Shown: positions 24,717-33,663 of the stretch, one piece after another | Numbering within the stretch: position 1 is the first letter of the stretch | How the letters are laid out: each line of letters opens with the position of its first letter | From: Sphingobium sp. D43FB | Lineage (GTDB): Bacteria; Pseudomonadota; Alphaproteobacteria; Sphingomonadales; Sphingomonadaceae | NCBI RefSeq assembly: GCF_002312805.1 | Contig: NZ_NMUA01000008.1 | Span: 1 to 64,000 of the forward strand | DNA: 64,000 nt | Direction of reading: 5' to 3' | Translations under genes and position numbers: made by a program | The notes under the pieces: generated by a model | What the model was told of the DNA's origin: nothing | Database searches by the model: none | The model's input: the letters and a program-made list of their open reading frames with translations, nothing else

Positions 24717-26447
24717 GTGAAGCGGACAACGGTCTCGAAATTCGGCTTGCTGGCCCTCTTCTCCGCGTCGGTCGTCTTTGCCCAGACGGATGGCGGACCG
24801 GACGGCGTGGCGATGAAGGAGAGCGATCCGGGCATTCCGGTCACCGACCCGCTGGTGCAGGAAAAATGCGGCACCTGCCACGCGCCCGACGACAAGGGGA
24901 ATATGTCGCGGATCAGTTGGGTGCGGACCACACCAGAAGGCTGGGCGCAGGTGATCAAGCGGATGGTGCGCCTGAACGGCCTGCCGATCACACCCGAAGA
25001 ATCCCGCGCCGTGGTCAAGTCGCTGTCCGCCTCGCACGGCCTCGCCCCGCAAGAGGCGTTGCCGGTCATGTATCTCGCCGAAAAGCGTACAATCGACGAA
25101 ACCAACATCCCCAATGAAACGATGCGGGGCGCCTGTGCCGTCTGCCACAGCTTCGCCCAGCCGCTATCCTGGCGTCGGTCCAAGACGGAATGGAAGTCGC
25201 TGCAGGATCTGCACGTCGCCATGTATTCGCAGGCGGACGCCCAATATCGCCGCCCGGCCGAGGATAGCGAACAGCCTGCGGGCCGCGACCCCAAGGACAA
25301 GATGCAGCGCGGCGAATATGCGCTCGCCTACATGGCCAAGGCCGCGCCGCTGCACACGCCCGAATGGGCGGTCTGGCGGTCGCGCCAGAGCGTGCCGCGC
25401 CTGGTGGGCGAATGGCTGGTCGTGGCCTCCGCGCCGGGGCAGGGACGCTTCGTCGGCGCGTTCAGCGTAAAGCCTGGCAAGAGTGCCGACGAGTTCGTGA
25501 CCAGCAGCACCCTCAAGTCGCTGACCAATGGCGGCACCGTCAACCGCAGCGGCGCTGGCATCGTCTATGCCGGCTATAGCTGGCGCGGCTCATCCAAGGG
25601 CGCGGCCGCCGCGGGCAAACCCGACGATCTCGCCAGCGCCGCGCGCGAAACCATGTGGTTCGCGCCCGATCAGCAAAGCGCACAAGGTCGCTGGTATTGG
25701 GGCGATTATCAGGAATTCGGCCTCGACGTGAAACTGATCCGCGCCACCGCCGCGCCCGCCGTGCTGGCGGTCGTGCCTGGGCCGGTGAAGGCGGGAACCA
25801 AAGGCGCACAGTTCCGCATAATAGGCCATAACATGTCCGCTTCGCTGTCCGCTTCCGACATCGACCTGGGTACTGGTGTCACCGCGACGAAGATCGTATC
25901 CGCCAGTCCGCAGGAATTGGTCGTGACCGCAGATGTCGCGGCAAACGCACCATCAGGGCAACGCGACGTCGCGATCGGCGGCGCGGTGCTGGAAAAGGCC
26001 TATCCGGTCTACAGCAAGATCGACTATATCAAGGTGACCCCCGAAACCGCCGTGTCGCGCCTGGGCGGGATCAAATTCCCCAAAGGCTATGCCCAGTTCG
26101 AGGCGATCGGCTTCGAAAATGGCATGGATGGCAAGCAGGGGACGCCCGATGACATCGCGGTCGGTCCGGTCGATGTCACCTGGTCGACGCAGGAGTTCCT
26201 GGCCGTCTATTATGACGACGACGCCAAATATGTCGGCGCGCTCAGTCCCGCCGCTTTGTTCACCCCCAATGTCGAAGGGCCGAACCCCGAGCGCCGCTTT
26301 GGTCGCAACAATTATGGCGACGTCTGGGTCGTCGCGACGGCCAAGAGCGAGAAGGACAAGTTCGGCAAGCCGCTGAGTGCGCGCGCCTATATGGTGGTGA
26401 CCGTACCCGCCTATCAGAAATGGGATCAACCGGAGGTGTCGCAATGA
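24717..26447 (+). CDS. qhpA: Quinohemoprotein amine dehydrogenase alpha subunit (diheme cytochrome c)
   Basis: The protein has 576 residues from GTG 24717, with an AAAGGGGG ribosome site. The signal peptide is LLALFSASVVFAQ. Two c-type heme motifs, CGTCH (Cys51) and CAVCH (Cys140), lie in the N-terminal third, and the C-terminal part is built of Ig-like beta domains. This matches the alpha subunit of QHNDH, the periplasmic enzyme that oxidises primary amines to aldehydes and passes electrons to cytochromes or azurin. It is the first gene of the operon and overlaps qhpD by 4 bp. Confidence 0.93.
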   Translation: MKRTTVSKFGLLALFSASVVFAQTDGGPDGVAMKESDPGIPVTDPLVQEKCGTCHAPDDKGNMSRISWVRTTPEGWAQVIKRMVRLNGLPITPEESRAVVKSLSASHGLAPQEALPVMYLAEKRTIDETNIPNETMRGACAVCHSFAQPLSWRRSKTEWKSLQDLHVAMYSQADAQYRRPAEDSEQPAGRDPKDKMQRGEYALAYMAKAAPLHTPEWAVWRSRQSVPRLVGEWLVVASAPGQGRFVGAFSVKPGKSADEFVTSSTLKSLTNGGTVNRSGAGIVYAGYSWRGSSKGAAAAGKPDDLASAARETMWFAPDQQSAQGRWYWGDYQEFGLDVKLIRATAAPAVLAVVPGPVKAGTKGAQFRIIGHNMSASLSASDIDLGTGVTATKIVSASPQELVVTADVAANAPSGQRDVAIGGAVLEKAYPVYSKIDYIKVTPETAVSRLGGIKFPKGYAQFEAIGFENGMDGKQGTPDDIAVGPVDVTWSTQEFLAVYYDDDAKYVGALSPAALFTPNVEGPNPERRFGRNNYGDVWVVATAKSEKDKFGKPLSARAYMVVTVPAYQKWDQPEVSQ

Positions 26448-27898
26448 CCGTGATGCAGGCACCCACTTATCGCCGGGCGGAATATCATGGCTTCGATGCG
26501 GGCGGCAGCGACTTCGTCTATCTGGTGAGCGCGGGTGCGATCTTCGAAATCGACGCGGATGTCCGCGCGGTGCTTGACCGGCTGGATGGGCAGGAACTCA
26601 CCCACGCCATGTTGGTGCGCGAACTGGTGAGCGAAGGGCGGGCGCAGGAGGAAGCCGACGGGCTGGTGCGCGAATTGCGGCAGGCGCGGCTCATTCATCT
26701 CGGCCATGGCATGCCGGTGGCGGAAATGCCCCAAGCGCCGCCCGCCGACTTCCCGTTGCAGGCACTGGTCCTCAACGTCACCAACCAGTGCAACCTCGCC
26801 TGCACTTATTGCTATGAGTTTGGCGCGGACAAGATCGCGACGCCCGCGGGCAAGCCCAAATATATGACGCTGGATACGGCCAAGGCATCGGTCGACCTGC
26901 TGATCGCCGAGGCGGTCGGGCGCAAGGCGGTGCATATCACCTTCTTCGGCGGCGAAACGCTGATGAACTTCAAGCTGCTGCGCGATGTGGTGGACTATGC
27001 CAATGCAGCGACCGCAGCGGCGGGGAAAGCGATCACCTATAGCCTGACCACCAACGCGACGCTGTTGACGCCGGAGATCGTCACCTTCCTGTCCGACAAC
27101 CGGGTCGGCGTGACCGTCAGCATGGATGGCCCGCCGGAATTGCAGGACAAGCATCGCGTCTACAAGAATGGCAAGGGTAGCTATGCGGTCATCGAACCGC
27201 GGCTGCGCACGCTGATCGCGCATCACAAGACGCGGGCGATCACCGCGCGGGTGACGCTGACCGAGGGCGTGACAGACGTGGTCCGCATCTTCCGCCACCT
27301 GAAGGATGATCTGGGCTTCCACGAAGTCGGCTTCGCGCCGGTCACGACGGGAGAAGAGCGCGCCTATTCGCTCGACGGCAACGGCATGGACAGCGTGCTG
27401 GCGCAGTTCAACCTGCTGGCCGAAGAATGGCTCGAATATGCCTTGCGCGGTGAGTCCCATGGCTTCACCAATGTCAGCGAAACAATCAGCGAGCTGATTT
27501 CGGGCGTCAACAAATCGCATCCCTGCGGCGCTGGGCTGGGCCTGATGGGGGTCAGCCCATCGGGCGACCTGTCGCCCTGTCACCGGTTCACGGATGCCGA
27601 CACACACAGCATGGGCCATGTCTCCAGCGGCATCGATCGCGTCAAGCAGGGCGAGTTCCTCGCCAAGGGGCATGTCGAGGCAAAATATGATTGCCAAAGC
27701 TGCTGGGCGCGGCCGCTCTGTGCGGGCGGGTGCCATCATGAGGCGTTCGTGCGCTATGGCGACACGGGCCATGCCAACCTCCATTATTGCGACTGGATAC
27801 GCCAGTGGACCGACACGTGCCTGCGCATTTACGGCGTGCTGTCGGTGCGTAATCCAGGCTTCCTCGAACGCTTTGCCGAAAGAAAGGGGCTGTCATGA
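26444..27898 (+). CDS. qhpD: Radical SAM/SPASM maturase of the gamma subunit
   Basis: The protein has 484 residues from ATG 26444, overlapping the qhpA stop (ATGA). The radical-SAM cluster motif is CNLACTYC (Cys116, 120, 123). The SPASM domain with auxiliary Fe-S cysteines is seen at PCGAGLGL, DLSPCHRF, CQSCWARPLCAGGC and a last Cys near HYCDW. In known systems QhpD makes the Cys-to-Asp/Glu thioether bonds in the gamma subunit in the cytoplasm before export. The N-terminal 100 residues resemble a peptide-recognition domain. Confidence 0.95.
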   Translation: MTVMQAPTYRRAEYHGFDAGGSDFVYLVSAGAIFEIDADVRAVLDRLDGQELTHAMLVRELVSEGRAQEEADGLVRELRQARLIHLGHGMPVAEMPQAPPADFPLQALVLNVTNQCNLACTYCYEFGADKIATPAGKPKYMTLDTAKASVDLLIAEAVGRKAVHITFFGGETLMNFKLLRDVVDYANAATAAAGKAITYSLTTNATLLTPEIVTFLSDNRVGVTVSMDGPPELQDKHRVYKNGKGSYAVIEPRLRTLIAHHKTRAITARVTLTEGVTDVVRIFRHLKDDLGFHEVGFAPVTTGEERAYSLDGNGMDSVLAQFNLLAEEWLEYALRGESHGFTNVSETISELISGVNKSHPCGAGLGLMGVSPSGDLSPCHRFTDADTHSMGHVSSGIDRVKQGEFLAKGHVEAKYDCQSCWARPLCAGGCHHEAFVRYGDTGHANLHYCDWIRQWTDTCLRIYGVLSVRNPGFLERFAERKGLS

Positions 27899-28254
27899 AG
27901 CATCTTCGTGCCATCAATAAAAAGGCGCAGCGGATCGATGAGGCCGTGACGCAGATGGAGGCGGCGGTATCACCCGACGCCGACATGGAGGAGGATGTCG
28001 TCGCGCTTCAGCAGGCCCCGCGCCCGCATGTGCCGATGGGCTGTTCGCTCTCTTTCTCGCCCGGCTGGGAAGTCGATGCGGGCGGTGGCACGGCCGGGCT
28101 GTGCCAGCCGGTCGAGCGCGACATTTACGACTGCTATGTCACCTGCTTCTGGCCGGTTCAGGTGCCCGACCATGTCAACTACTCCCCCGACTGGGCCAGC
28201 AACTGCGCCACCGCCACGAAGGACTGGCGCAGTCTCGATCTCGTTTTTCCATGA
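27895..28254 (+). CDS. qhpC: Amine dehydrogenase gamma subunit carrying the CTQ cofactor
   Basis: The protein has 119 residues. The pattern of cross-linked residues known from the Pseudomonas/Paracoccus enzyme is conserved with identical spacing: Cys50/Glu59, Cys70/Asp76 and Cys84/Asp92 for the thioethers, and Cys80/Trp86 for cysteine tryptophylquinone. All are offset by 43 from the mature numbering as I remember it. The N-terminal 40-odd residues are therefore a leader to be removed by QhpE. It overlaps both neighbours by 4 bp. Confidence 0.95.
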   Translation: MKHLRAINKKAQRIDEAVTQMEAAVSPDADMEEDVVALQQAPRPHVPMGCSLSFSPGWEVDAGGGTAGLCQPVERDIYDCYVTCFWPVQVPDHVNYSPDWASNCATATKDWRSLDLVFP

Positions 28255-29348
28255 GGCGCGCGATGCAGAAATATCGTCTGATGCTGGGCGCTGGCCTGGC
28301 CCTGTTGAGCGCCATACCCGCGTCCGCCGCGACGCTGTTCATGGGCTCCTATCCTGACCGCCTGCTGGTGTTCGAAGAGGGAAAGGGGGCGGTCACCGGC
28401 ACGATCAAGCTGGACACGGGCCTGCCTACGTCCATGCAATTGTCCGACGATGGCAAGCGCATCTATGTGACCACCATCACCACCAGCGGGATCGAGGTGA
28501 TCGACACCGCGACGCGCAAGGTGATCAACAAGTTCAGCCTGAATGACGGCACCACCCGCTATCGCTTTTGGGGCGGGGTGCCCGATCCGACCGGGCGCTA
28601 TTTCTACACCGTCCTCTCGAAGTTCGAGAAGGGCATCGACCGCTATACCGTCAGCAAGCCGATGTATGGCGTCATCGACCTGAAGCTGCAAAAGGTCGTC
28701 CGCACCGCCGCGCTGGAAAAAGAGGAAGAGCGGGCCGGGGGACGCGGCGGCTATAAAGTCTCGCCGGATGGCAAATATCTCTATTCCTTCGGCGAGAAGA
28801 TCGTGATCGTCGATCTGGCGACATTGAAGGTCGCCGATCGCATTGACCTCGCCAAACCCGAAGGCATGGGGATGGAGAATATCGGCTTTGGCGGCACGCT
28901 GGATGCCGTGCGCTCGTCGGGGCAATTGGTCGCCCTGTTCAACGCGGCCGACCCCTATGTGCATAACAAGATGTTCGGCATGGCGCGCTTCGACCTGTCG
29001 ACCCGGCAGTTCGATTTCACCCCGATCGGCCCTGCGCCCGATGCCATGGCGGGATTGCAGGTCACGCCCGATGGTAAACATGCCTATACGGTGGTGACGA
29101 ACGGGAAGCTCGGCAATAAGCGCTGCGAATTCTGGCACATGGATATGGCCACCAACGCTGTGGTGGATAAGGCGGAGTTCCCCTGCCGCTCGCGCTTCCG
29201 CCTCGGCATGTCGATCGACGGGGCCAAGCTCTACATCTATGGCGCGAGCTATGACCTGGAGGTCTATGACGCCAGGACGCTCAAGCATGAGACGACGCTG
29301 GACCTTGGCTATGACACGACCGGCGCGGGCATGGTTGCGGTGGAATGA
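28251..29348 (+). CDS. qhpB: Amine dehydrogenase beta subunit (seven-bladed propeller)
   Basis: The protein has 365 residues from ATG 28251 (ATGA overlap with qhpC); ATG 28263 is an alternative. The signal peptide is YRLMLGAGLALLSAIPASA. YVTN-type propeller blades follow (GIEVIDTATRKVINKFSL, YGVIDLKLQKVVR, KIVIVDLATLKVADRIDL). In the QHNDH complex this subunit holds the gamma subunit against the heme domain in the periplasm. Confidence 0.93.
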   Translation: MRRAMQKYRLMLGAGLALLSAIPASAATLFMGSYPDRLLVFEEGKGAVTGTIKLDTGLPTSMQLSDDGKRIYVTTITTSGIEVIDTATRKVINKFSLNDGTTRYRFWGGVPDPTGRYFYTVLSKFEKGIDRYTVSKPMYGVIDLKLQKVVRTAALEKEEERAGGRGGYKVSPDGKYLYSFGEKIVIVDLATLKVADRIDLAKPEGMGMENIGFGGTLDAVRSSGQLVALFNAADPYVHNKMFGMARFDLSTRQFDFTPIGPAPDAMAGLQVTPDGKHAYTVVTNGKLGNKRCEFWHMDMATNAVVDKAEFPCRSRFRLGMSIDGAKLYIYGASYDLEVYDARTLKHETTLDLGYDTTGAGMVAVE

Positions 29349-30355
29349 CCGACAGGCGCATGATCGTCGGGATAAGGGGCAGCGGGATTGCCGCGACGAC
29401 ATGCGCGTATTTGCTCAAGGCAGCGGGCCTCCGGGTCGCAACCAAGGTCGTTCATCGTCCGCCCGTCCCAACGATCATGCTGAGCGATGCAGCACTGGCG
29501 CTGCTGCGCGACATATTTCAGCGGCCTGACCTGTTCGCCGACAGTCCCCGGATCAAGCGCCGTGTGGTGGCCTGGGGCGGCGGCGCACCGGTCGTCGTGC
29601 CGCATGGCGCGGCGCTGGCGTCGGAGGACCAGGTGCAGGCTGTGCTGGCGAAGGACAAGCCTGCCCCGGAGGATGGCCCCGTGGATTTCACTATCCACGC
29701 TGCGCCGCCGATGCCGGAGGGGGAGACGCATGTCTTCGGCGACCGGCGGGCCGTCGCAGCCAAGGTCGGGCTGCGCGATCCGTCTTGCAGCGAGGAAGGC
29801 CGGGTCGAGGCGGTGGCCAGCGGTTGGCTCTTCCTGGTGCCCGCAGGGGCGGGGGAGGGCTGGCTACTGGGCGTGGGCGGATCGCTGGACGATCTGCTCG
29901 CCGACAGCCGCCTGATCGCGCCGGTGGTCGATGCGGTGGCGGCCGCATCGACGCCGTTCCTCGCCGCACCGCGCCTGCACTTGCCCTTGTGCGGCGAGGA
30001 CTGGCTCGCCTGCGGCACGGCGGCGCTGGGCTTCGACCCGATCTGCGGGGACGGAACGGCGCAGTCGGTGCGCGAGGCGATCCTTGCCGCCGCAGTGGTG
30101 ACCGGCATCGCCGAAGGGCAGGACGCCACCGCGCTTCTGACTCACTATCAATCCATGCTGATCGCGGTGATGCGGCGGCACCTGTTGCTGTGCGCTCAAT
30201 TCTACACGACCGGCGGCACGGGGGATTGGTGGCGCGCGCAACAGGATGCGCTGCTGGAGGGGCATCGCTGGTGTACCGGGCTGCTCGCGAAGATGCCGGA
30301 ACCGGGCTTCCTGCTGGAAGGGACGCGGCTCGTGCCCCGGCAGCAGGCGGCATGA
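29345..30355 (+). CDS. qhpG: FAD-dependent Trp dihydroxylase of CTQ formation (QhpG-like)
   Basis: The protein has 336 residues. The N-terminal segment MIVGIRGSGIAATTCAYLLK resembles the Rossmann dinucleotide-binding motif of a flavin monooxygenase. A central DRRAVAAKVGL and the C-terminal GFDPICGDGTAQSVREAILA match the FAD-binding part of tryptophan-halogenase-like enzymes. QhpG adds oxygens to the CTQ tryptophan in known systems. The protein is on the short side for the group, so part of the substrate domain may be reduced. Overlaps on both sides (4 bp) place it firmly in the operon. Confidence 0.75.
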   Translation: MTDRRMIVGIRGSGIAATTCAYLLKAAGLRVATKVVHRPPVPTIMLSDAALALLRDIFQRPDLFADSPRIKRRVVAWGGGAPVVVPHGAALASEDQVQAVLAKDKPAPEDGPVDFTIHAAPPMPEGETHVFGDRRAVAAKVGLRDPSCSEEGRVEAVASGWLFLVPAGAGEGWLLGVGGSLDDLLADSRLIAPVVDAVAAASTPFLAAPRLHLPLCGEDWLACGTAALGFDPICGDGTAQSVREAILAAAVVTGIAEGQDATALLTHYQSMLIAVMRRHLLLCAQFYTTGGTGDWWRAQQDALLEGHRWCTGLLAKMPEPGFLLEGTRLVPRQQAA

Positions 30356-32055
30356 GCGACGGGACGCGCGCGCCGGTTGCCGATTGGGGCGCCTATAAGC
30401 GGCTGACCCCTTTTCTGAAACCCTATCGCGGGGCGCTGGTCGTCGTGCTGGCGATCAGCCTTGTATCGACCATGCTTGGGCTGGCGCAACCTTATCTCTC
30501 GAAACTCATGATCGACGAAGCGTTGTTGCGCCGGGACATGGGCGCGCTGGTGAAGATCGCGGCGATCATGATCGCGGTCACCATCGCCGGGTTCGCGATC
30601 AATATCCTCGCCAGCTATCGCTATGTCGCGCTGTCGGCGGCGATGCTCTACGACATTCGCGCGGCGCTGCTGCGCCATCTCCAGACGCTCTCACCGCGCT
30701 TTTATGGAAGCTTCCGGCTGGGCGATCTGGTGTCGCGGATGAACAGCGATGTGAGCGACGTGCAGCGGATCGCGTCCGACACCTTGCTCTCGGTGGTCAG
30801 CAATCTGCTGTTCTTCGTCGGCTGCGTCGCTATGATGCTATGGCTCGACTGGAAACTCTTTCTGGTAAGCGTCGTGTTGGTGCCGGCCAGCCTTGCGACC
30901 TTCGCTTATTATCAGCGCCGCCTGACCGCGCTGACCCGCGACATGCGCGAGAAAGGCGCGGACCTCGGCAGCCTGCTGGTCGATACGGTGATGGGGATGC
31001 GCGTCGTCGCCTCGCTGCGCGCGGGCGAGCATGAGGTGGAGCGGTTCAAGGGGCGCAACGATGCCTTTGTCGGCGCCATGCTCAGGATGCAGGTTGCCTC
31101 CTTCATGACCGGCGCACTGCCCGGCACGCTGATGACGGCGGCGACATCGGCGGTGATCCTCTATGGCGGCTGGCGCATCATCGAAGATGGGATGAGCATC
31201 GGCACGCTGGTTGCCTTCATGACCTATCATCTGCGTCTGCTCTCGCCGATCCAGACGCTGATGGGACTGACATCGGGCCTCGCATCGGCGCGGGTGTCGC
31301 TGGGGCGGATTTTCGAACTGTTCGATACGAAGGCGGAGGTGGTCGAACGGGATGATGCGGTCGCGCTGGACCGGGCAGGGGCGATGCGGTTCGAACAGGT
31401 GGCGATGCGCTATGATCGCGATGCGGTGTTGCGCGACATCGACCTGACGATTCCCGCTGGCAGCCTGTGCGCCATTCTCGGCCCCAGCGGCGTGGGCAAA
31501 TCGACCATGGCGGACCTGATGGTGCGCTATCTTGATCCCGATGCCGGGCGGGTGCTGGTCAATGGTCGCGACCTGCGCGCCTATCGGCTCGACGATGTCC
31601 GGCGCGAGATCATCCTGGTCGATCAGTCGCCCTATCTGTTCAACGATACGATTGCGGCGAATATCGGTTTTGCCCTGCCCGACGTGAAGCGCGAGCAAAT
31701 CGAAGCGGCGGCGCATGCGGCGGGGCTGGATGGCTTCATCGCCAAGCTGCCGCTCGGCTATGCAACGCGCGCCGGGGAGCGGGGCATGGCGCTGTCGGCG
31801 GGCGAACGGCAGCGGATCGTGCTGGCGCGCGCCTTGCTGCGGTCACCCAGCATCTTGATATTGGACGAGCCGACATCGGCGCTGGATGGCGAGACCGAGC
31901 AATTGATTGCCGGGCGGCTGCGCGGCGCGCTGCCCGATGCGACGATCATCATCATCACCCACAAGCCCGCCATGGCGCGAATGGCGGATATGGTCGTCAC
32001 CCTGGCCGACGGCCATGCGCGGGTCGAGCAGCGCAGCGAAATGGTCGATGCCTGA
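30352..32055 (+). CDS. qhpF: ABC exporter of the qhp operon (fused membrane and ATPase domains)
   Basis: The protein has 567 residues from ATG 30352. Six membrane helices in the first 300 residues (ALVVVLAISLVSTMLGLAQP onward) are followed by an ATPase domain with Walker A GPSGVGKST, signature LSAGERQR and Walker B ILILDEPTSALD. In known systems QhpF moves the cross-linked gamma subunit to the periplasm. It has no peptidase domain of its own, in line with the separate protease gene next to it. It overlaps qhpE by 8 bp. Confidence 0.9.
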   Translation: MSDGTRAPVADWGAYKRLTPFLKPYRGALVVVLAISLVSTMLGLAQPYLSKLMIDEALLRRDMGALVKIAAIMIAVTIAGFAINILASYRYVALSAAMLYDIRAALLRHLQTLSPRFYGSFRLGDLVSRMNSDVSDVQRIASDTLLSVVSNLLFFVGCVAMMLWLDWKLFLVSVVLVPASLATFAYYQRRLTALTRDMREKGADLGSLLVDTVMGMRVVASLRAGEHEVERFKGRNDAFVGAMLRMQVASFMTGALPGTLMTAATSAVILYGGWRIIEDGMSIGTLVAFMTYHLRLLSPIQTLMGLTSGLASARVSLGRIFELFDTKAEVVERDDAVALDRAGAMRFEQVAMRYDRDAVLRDIDLTIPAGSLCAILGPSGVGKSTMADLMVRYLDPDAGRVLVNGRDLRAYRLDDVRREIILVDQSPYLFNDTIAANIGFALPDVKREQIEAAAHAAGLDGFIAKLPLGYATRAGERGMALSAGERQRIVLARALLRSPSILILDEPTSALDGETEQLIAGRLRGALPDATIIIITHKPAMARMADMVVTLADGHARVEQRSEMVDA

Positions 32056-32731
32056 CCCGGTCCGCATCGCCGTCATCGACAGCGGCGTCCATCCCGACCA
32101 TCCCCATATCGATGCGGCGCGGCTGTTGTCCGGCTTTGCCGTGGCGCGCGATGGGGCGGTAACAGCCGATGATGCGCTCGACCGGCTGGGTCATGGAACG
32201 GCGGTGACCGCCGCGATCATGGAGCAGGCCCCCGCTGCGCTGTGCCTGCCGATCCGGGTGTTTCACGATGGGCTGCGGGCCAGCGCGCGGGCGCTGGTGC
32301 GCGCGATCGACCTGGCAGTGGAAGCGCGGGTCGATATGATCAACCTAAGCCTGGGCACCGTCAACCCGGCGCACGCCCCGGCCTTCGCGGCGGCGGTGGA
32401 ACGGGCGGGGCAGGCGGGCGTGCTGATCGTGGCCGCGCACGATACCGAAGGGCAGCCTTGCTATCCGGGCAGTCTGGACGGGGTGCTGGGCGTCGCTCTG
32501 GATTGGGACTGCCCGCGCGACACCTATGATGTTCGGGACGGGATCGTCCATGCCTCCGGCCATCCCCGCCCGATCCCCGGCGTCGAGCAACGGCGCAACC
32601 TCTATGGCGTAAGTTTCGCGGTAGCCAATGTCAGCGGGATCGTCGCGCGGGACCGTTTGGACGATCAGGCGATGCCGAACCCCGCAACCCGCTCCACCAT
32701 CCAGAAGCAGCCGATGGCACCGACCGCATAA
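32048..32731 (+). CDS. qhpE: Subtilisin-like protease of gamma-subunit maturation
   Basis: The protein has 227 residues. The S8 triad is Asp11 (VIDSG), His49 (GHGTAV) and Ser189 (YGVSFA), with the oxyanion region DMINLSLG between. It has no signal peptide, so it works in the cytoplasm, where QhpE removes the gamma-subunit leader. It is about half the size of typical subtilisins, as expected for this group. The last 67 bp overlap the convergent HupE gene, so the C-terminal 20 residues may be poorly conserved. Confidence 0.9.
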   Translation: MPDPVRIAVIDSGVHPDHPHIDAARLLSGFAVARDGAVTADDALDRLGHGTAVTAAIMEQAPAALCLPIRVFHDGLRASARALVRAIDLAVEARVDMINLSLGTVNPAHAPAFAAAVERAGQAGVLIVAAHDTEGQPCYPGSLDGVLGVALDWDCPRDTYDVRDGIVHASGHPRPIPGVEQRRNLYGVSFAVANVSGIVARDRLDDQAMPNPATRSTIQKQPMAPTA

Positions 32732-33663
32732 AGCGCCGCGACCCGCGCCGGCGCGGCGAGCGAAATAGCGCGCAGGCCCGCCAGCGTTGCCATGATGGCC
32801 CCGACGAACAGCAATTGCCCCGCTTCGACGCCGATGTTGAAGAAGATGAGCGCGGGCAGTTTCTCGCCGGCCTGCACGCCCAGTTCGCCCAGTGCCGTCG
32901 CAAAGCCGAGGCCGTGGAGCAGGCCGAACAACGACACGACCGTCAACTGACGGCGGAAGGCGAAGGCCTGCTCGCCTTTCCCGACCAGCAAAGCCTCACG
33001 TGCCATGAAGGCGATCGACAGGGCGATGGCGGCTTCGACCGGGGGAACGGGAACATGGACCAGCTCGAAAAAGGCGACTGCCAGCGAGATGGAATGTCCG
33101 GCGGTGAAGGCGCTGACCAGCCAGAGCAAATCTCGCCCGCGCGCCAGCAGAGCGAGGCAGAGAACGAACGCCAGATGGTCCCAGCCCAGCCAGATATGCC
33201 AGACGCCCTGGGCCAGAAATTCCGGCGCGATCTGCGTCAGGGCGCGTTCGCCGACGGCGGTTTCCCCGACTGGAACCGCGATGCCTTTCGCGTCGCCGGT
33301 CAGGCTGCGATCGACCTGGCTGCCCATGACATTGGTGACGAAGCGGCCGCCATCGGCCTTCCATGGCGTCTGGATGACGTCGCCCGCACTGAACGGGCGT
33401 TCGCAGGCGAATTCATAGGCATATTGCGCGCGGCCGCCGCTCATCTGGCGCGTCATCGCGGTCTGGCGACAGCCCTGCGGCCAGACGATCGGCGCGGGTT
33501 GGCCCACCGTTTCGGGCACGGCGGCGGTGAATTCATAGCTGTTCGCATCCTCGCCCCGCGTCAGCGCGAAATCAGCGGACAGGAAGATGTCGGCCATCGC
33601 CGTGCCCGGTAGCAACGCCGCCAGCGCGAGCAGGAGGGCGGCCAGACTATTCTTCCACATCAT
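32665..33663 (-). CDS. HupE/UreJ-family membrane protein
   Basis: The protein has 332 residues with signal-like N-terminus LLLALAALLPGTAMAD and a periplasmic domain of about 130 residues. A set of membrane helices follows with the histidine motifs GWDHLAFVL, FTAGHSISLA and LLHGLGFATAL typical of HupE/UreJ. Members are suspected Ni or Co transporters, which would fit feeding metal to the ureohydrolases; that link is inference. It overlaps the upstream PPIase gene by 17 bp and converges on qhpE. Confidence 0.85.
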   Translation of the reverse strand: MMWKNSLAALLLALAALLPGTAMADIFLSADFALTRGEDANSYEFTAAVPETVGQPAPIVWPQGCRQTAMTRQMSGGRAQYAYEFACERPFSAGDVIQTPWKADGGRFVTNVMGSQVDRSLTGDAKGIAVPVGETAVGERALTQIAPEFLAQGVWHIWLGWDHLAFVLCLALLARGRDLLWLVSAFTAGHSISLAVAFFELVHVPVPPVEAAIALSIAFMAREALLVGKGEQAFAFRRQLTVVSLFGLLHGLGFATALGELGVQAGEKLPALIFFNIGVEAGQLLFVGAIMATLAGLRAISLAAPARVAALYAVGAIGCFWMVERVAGFGIA

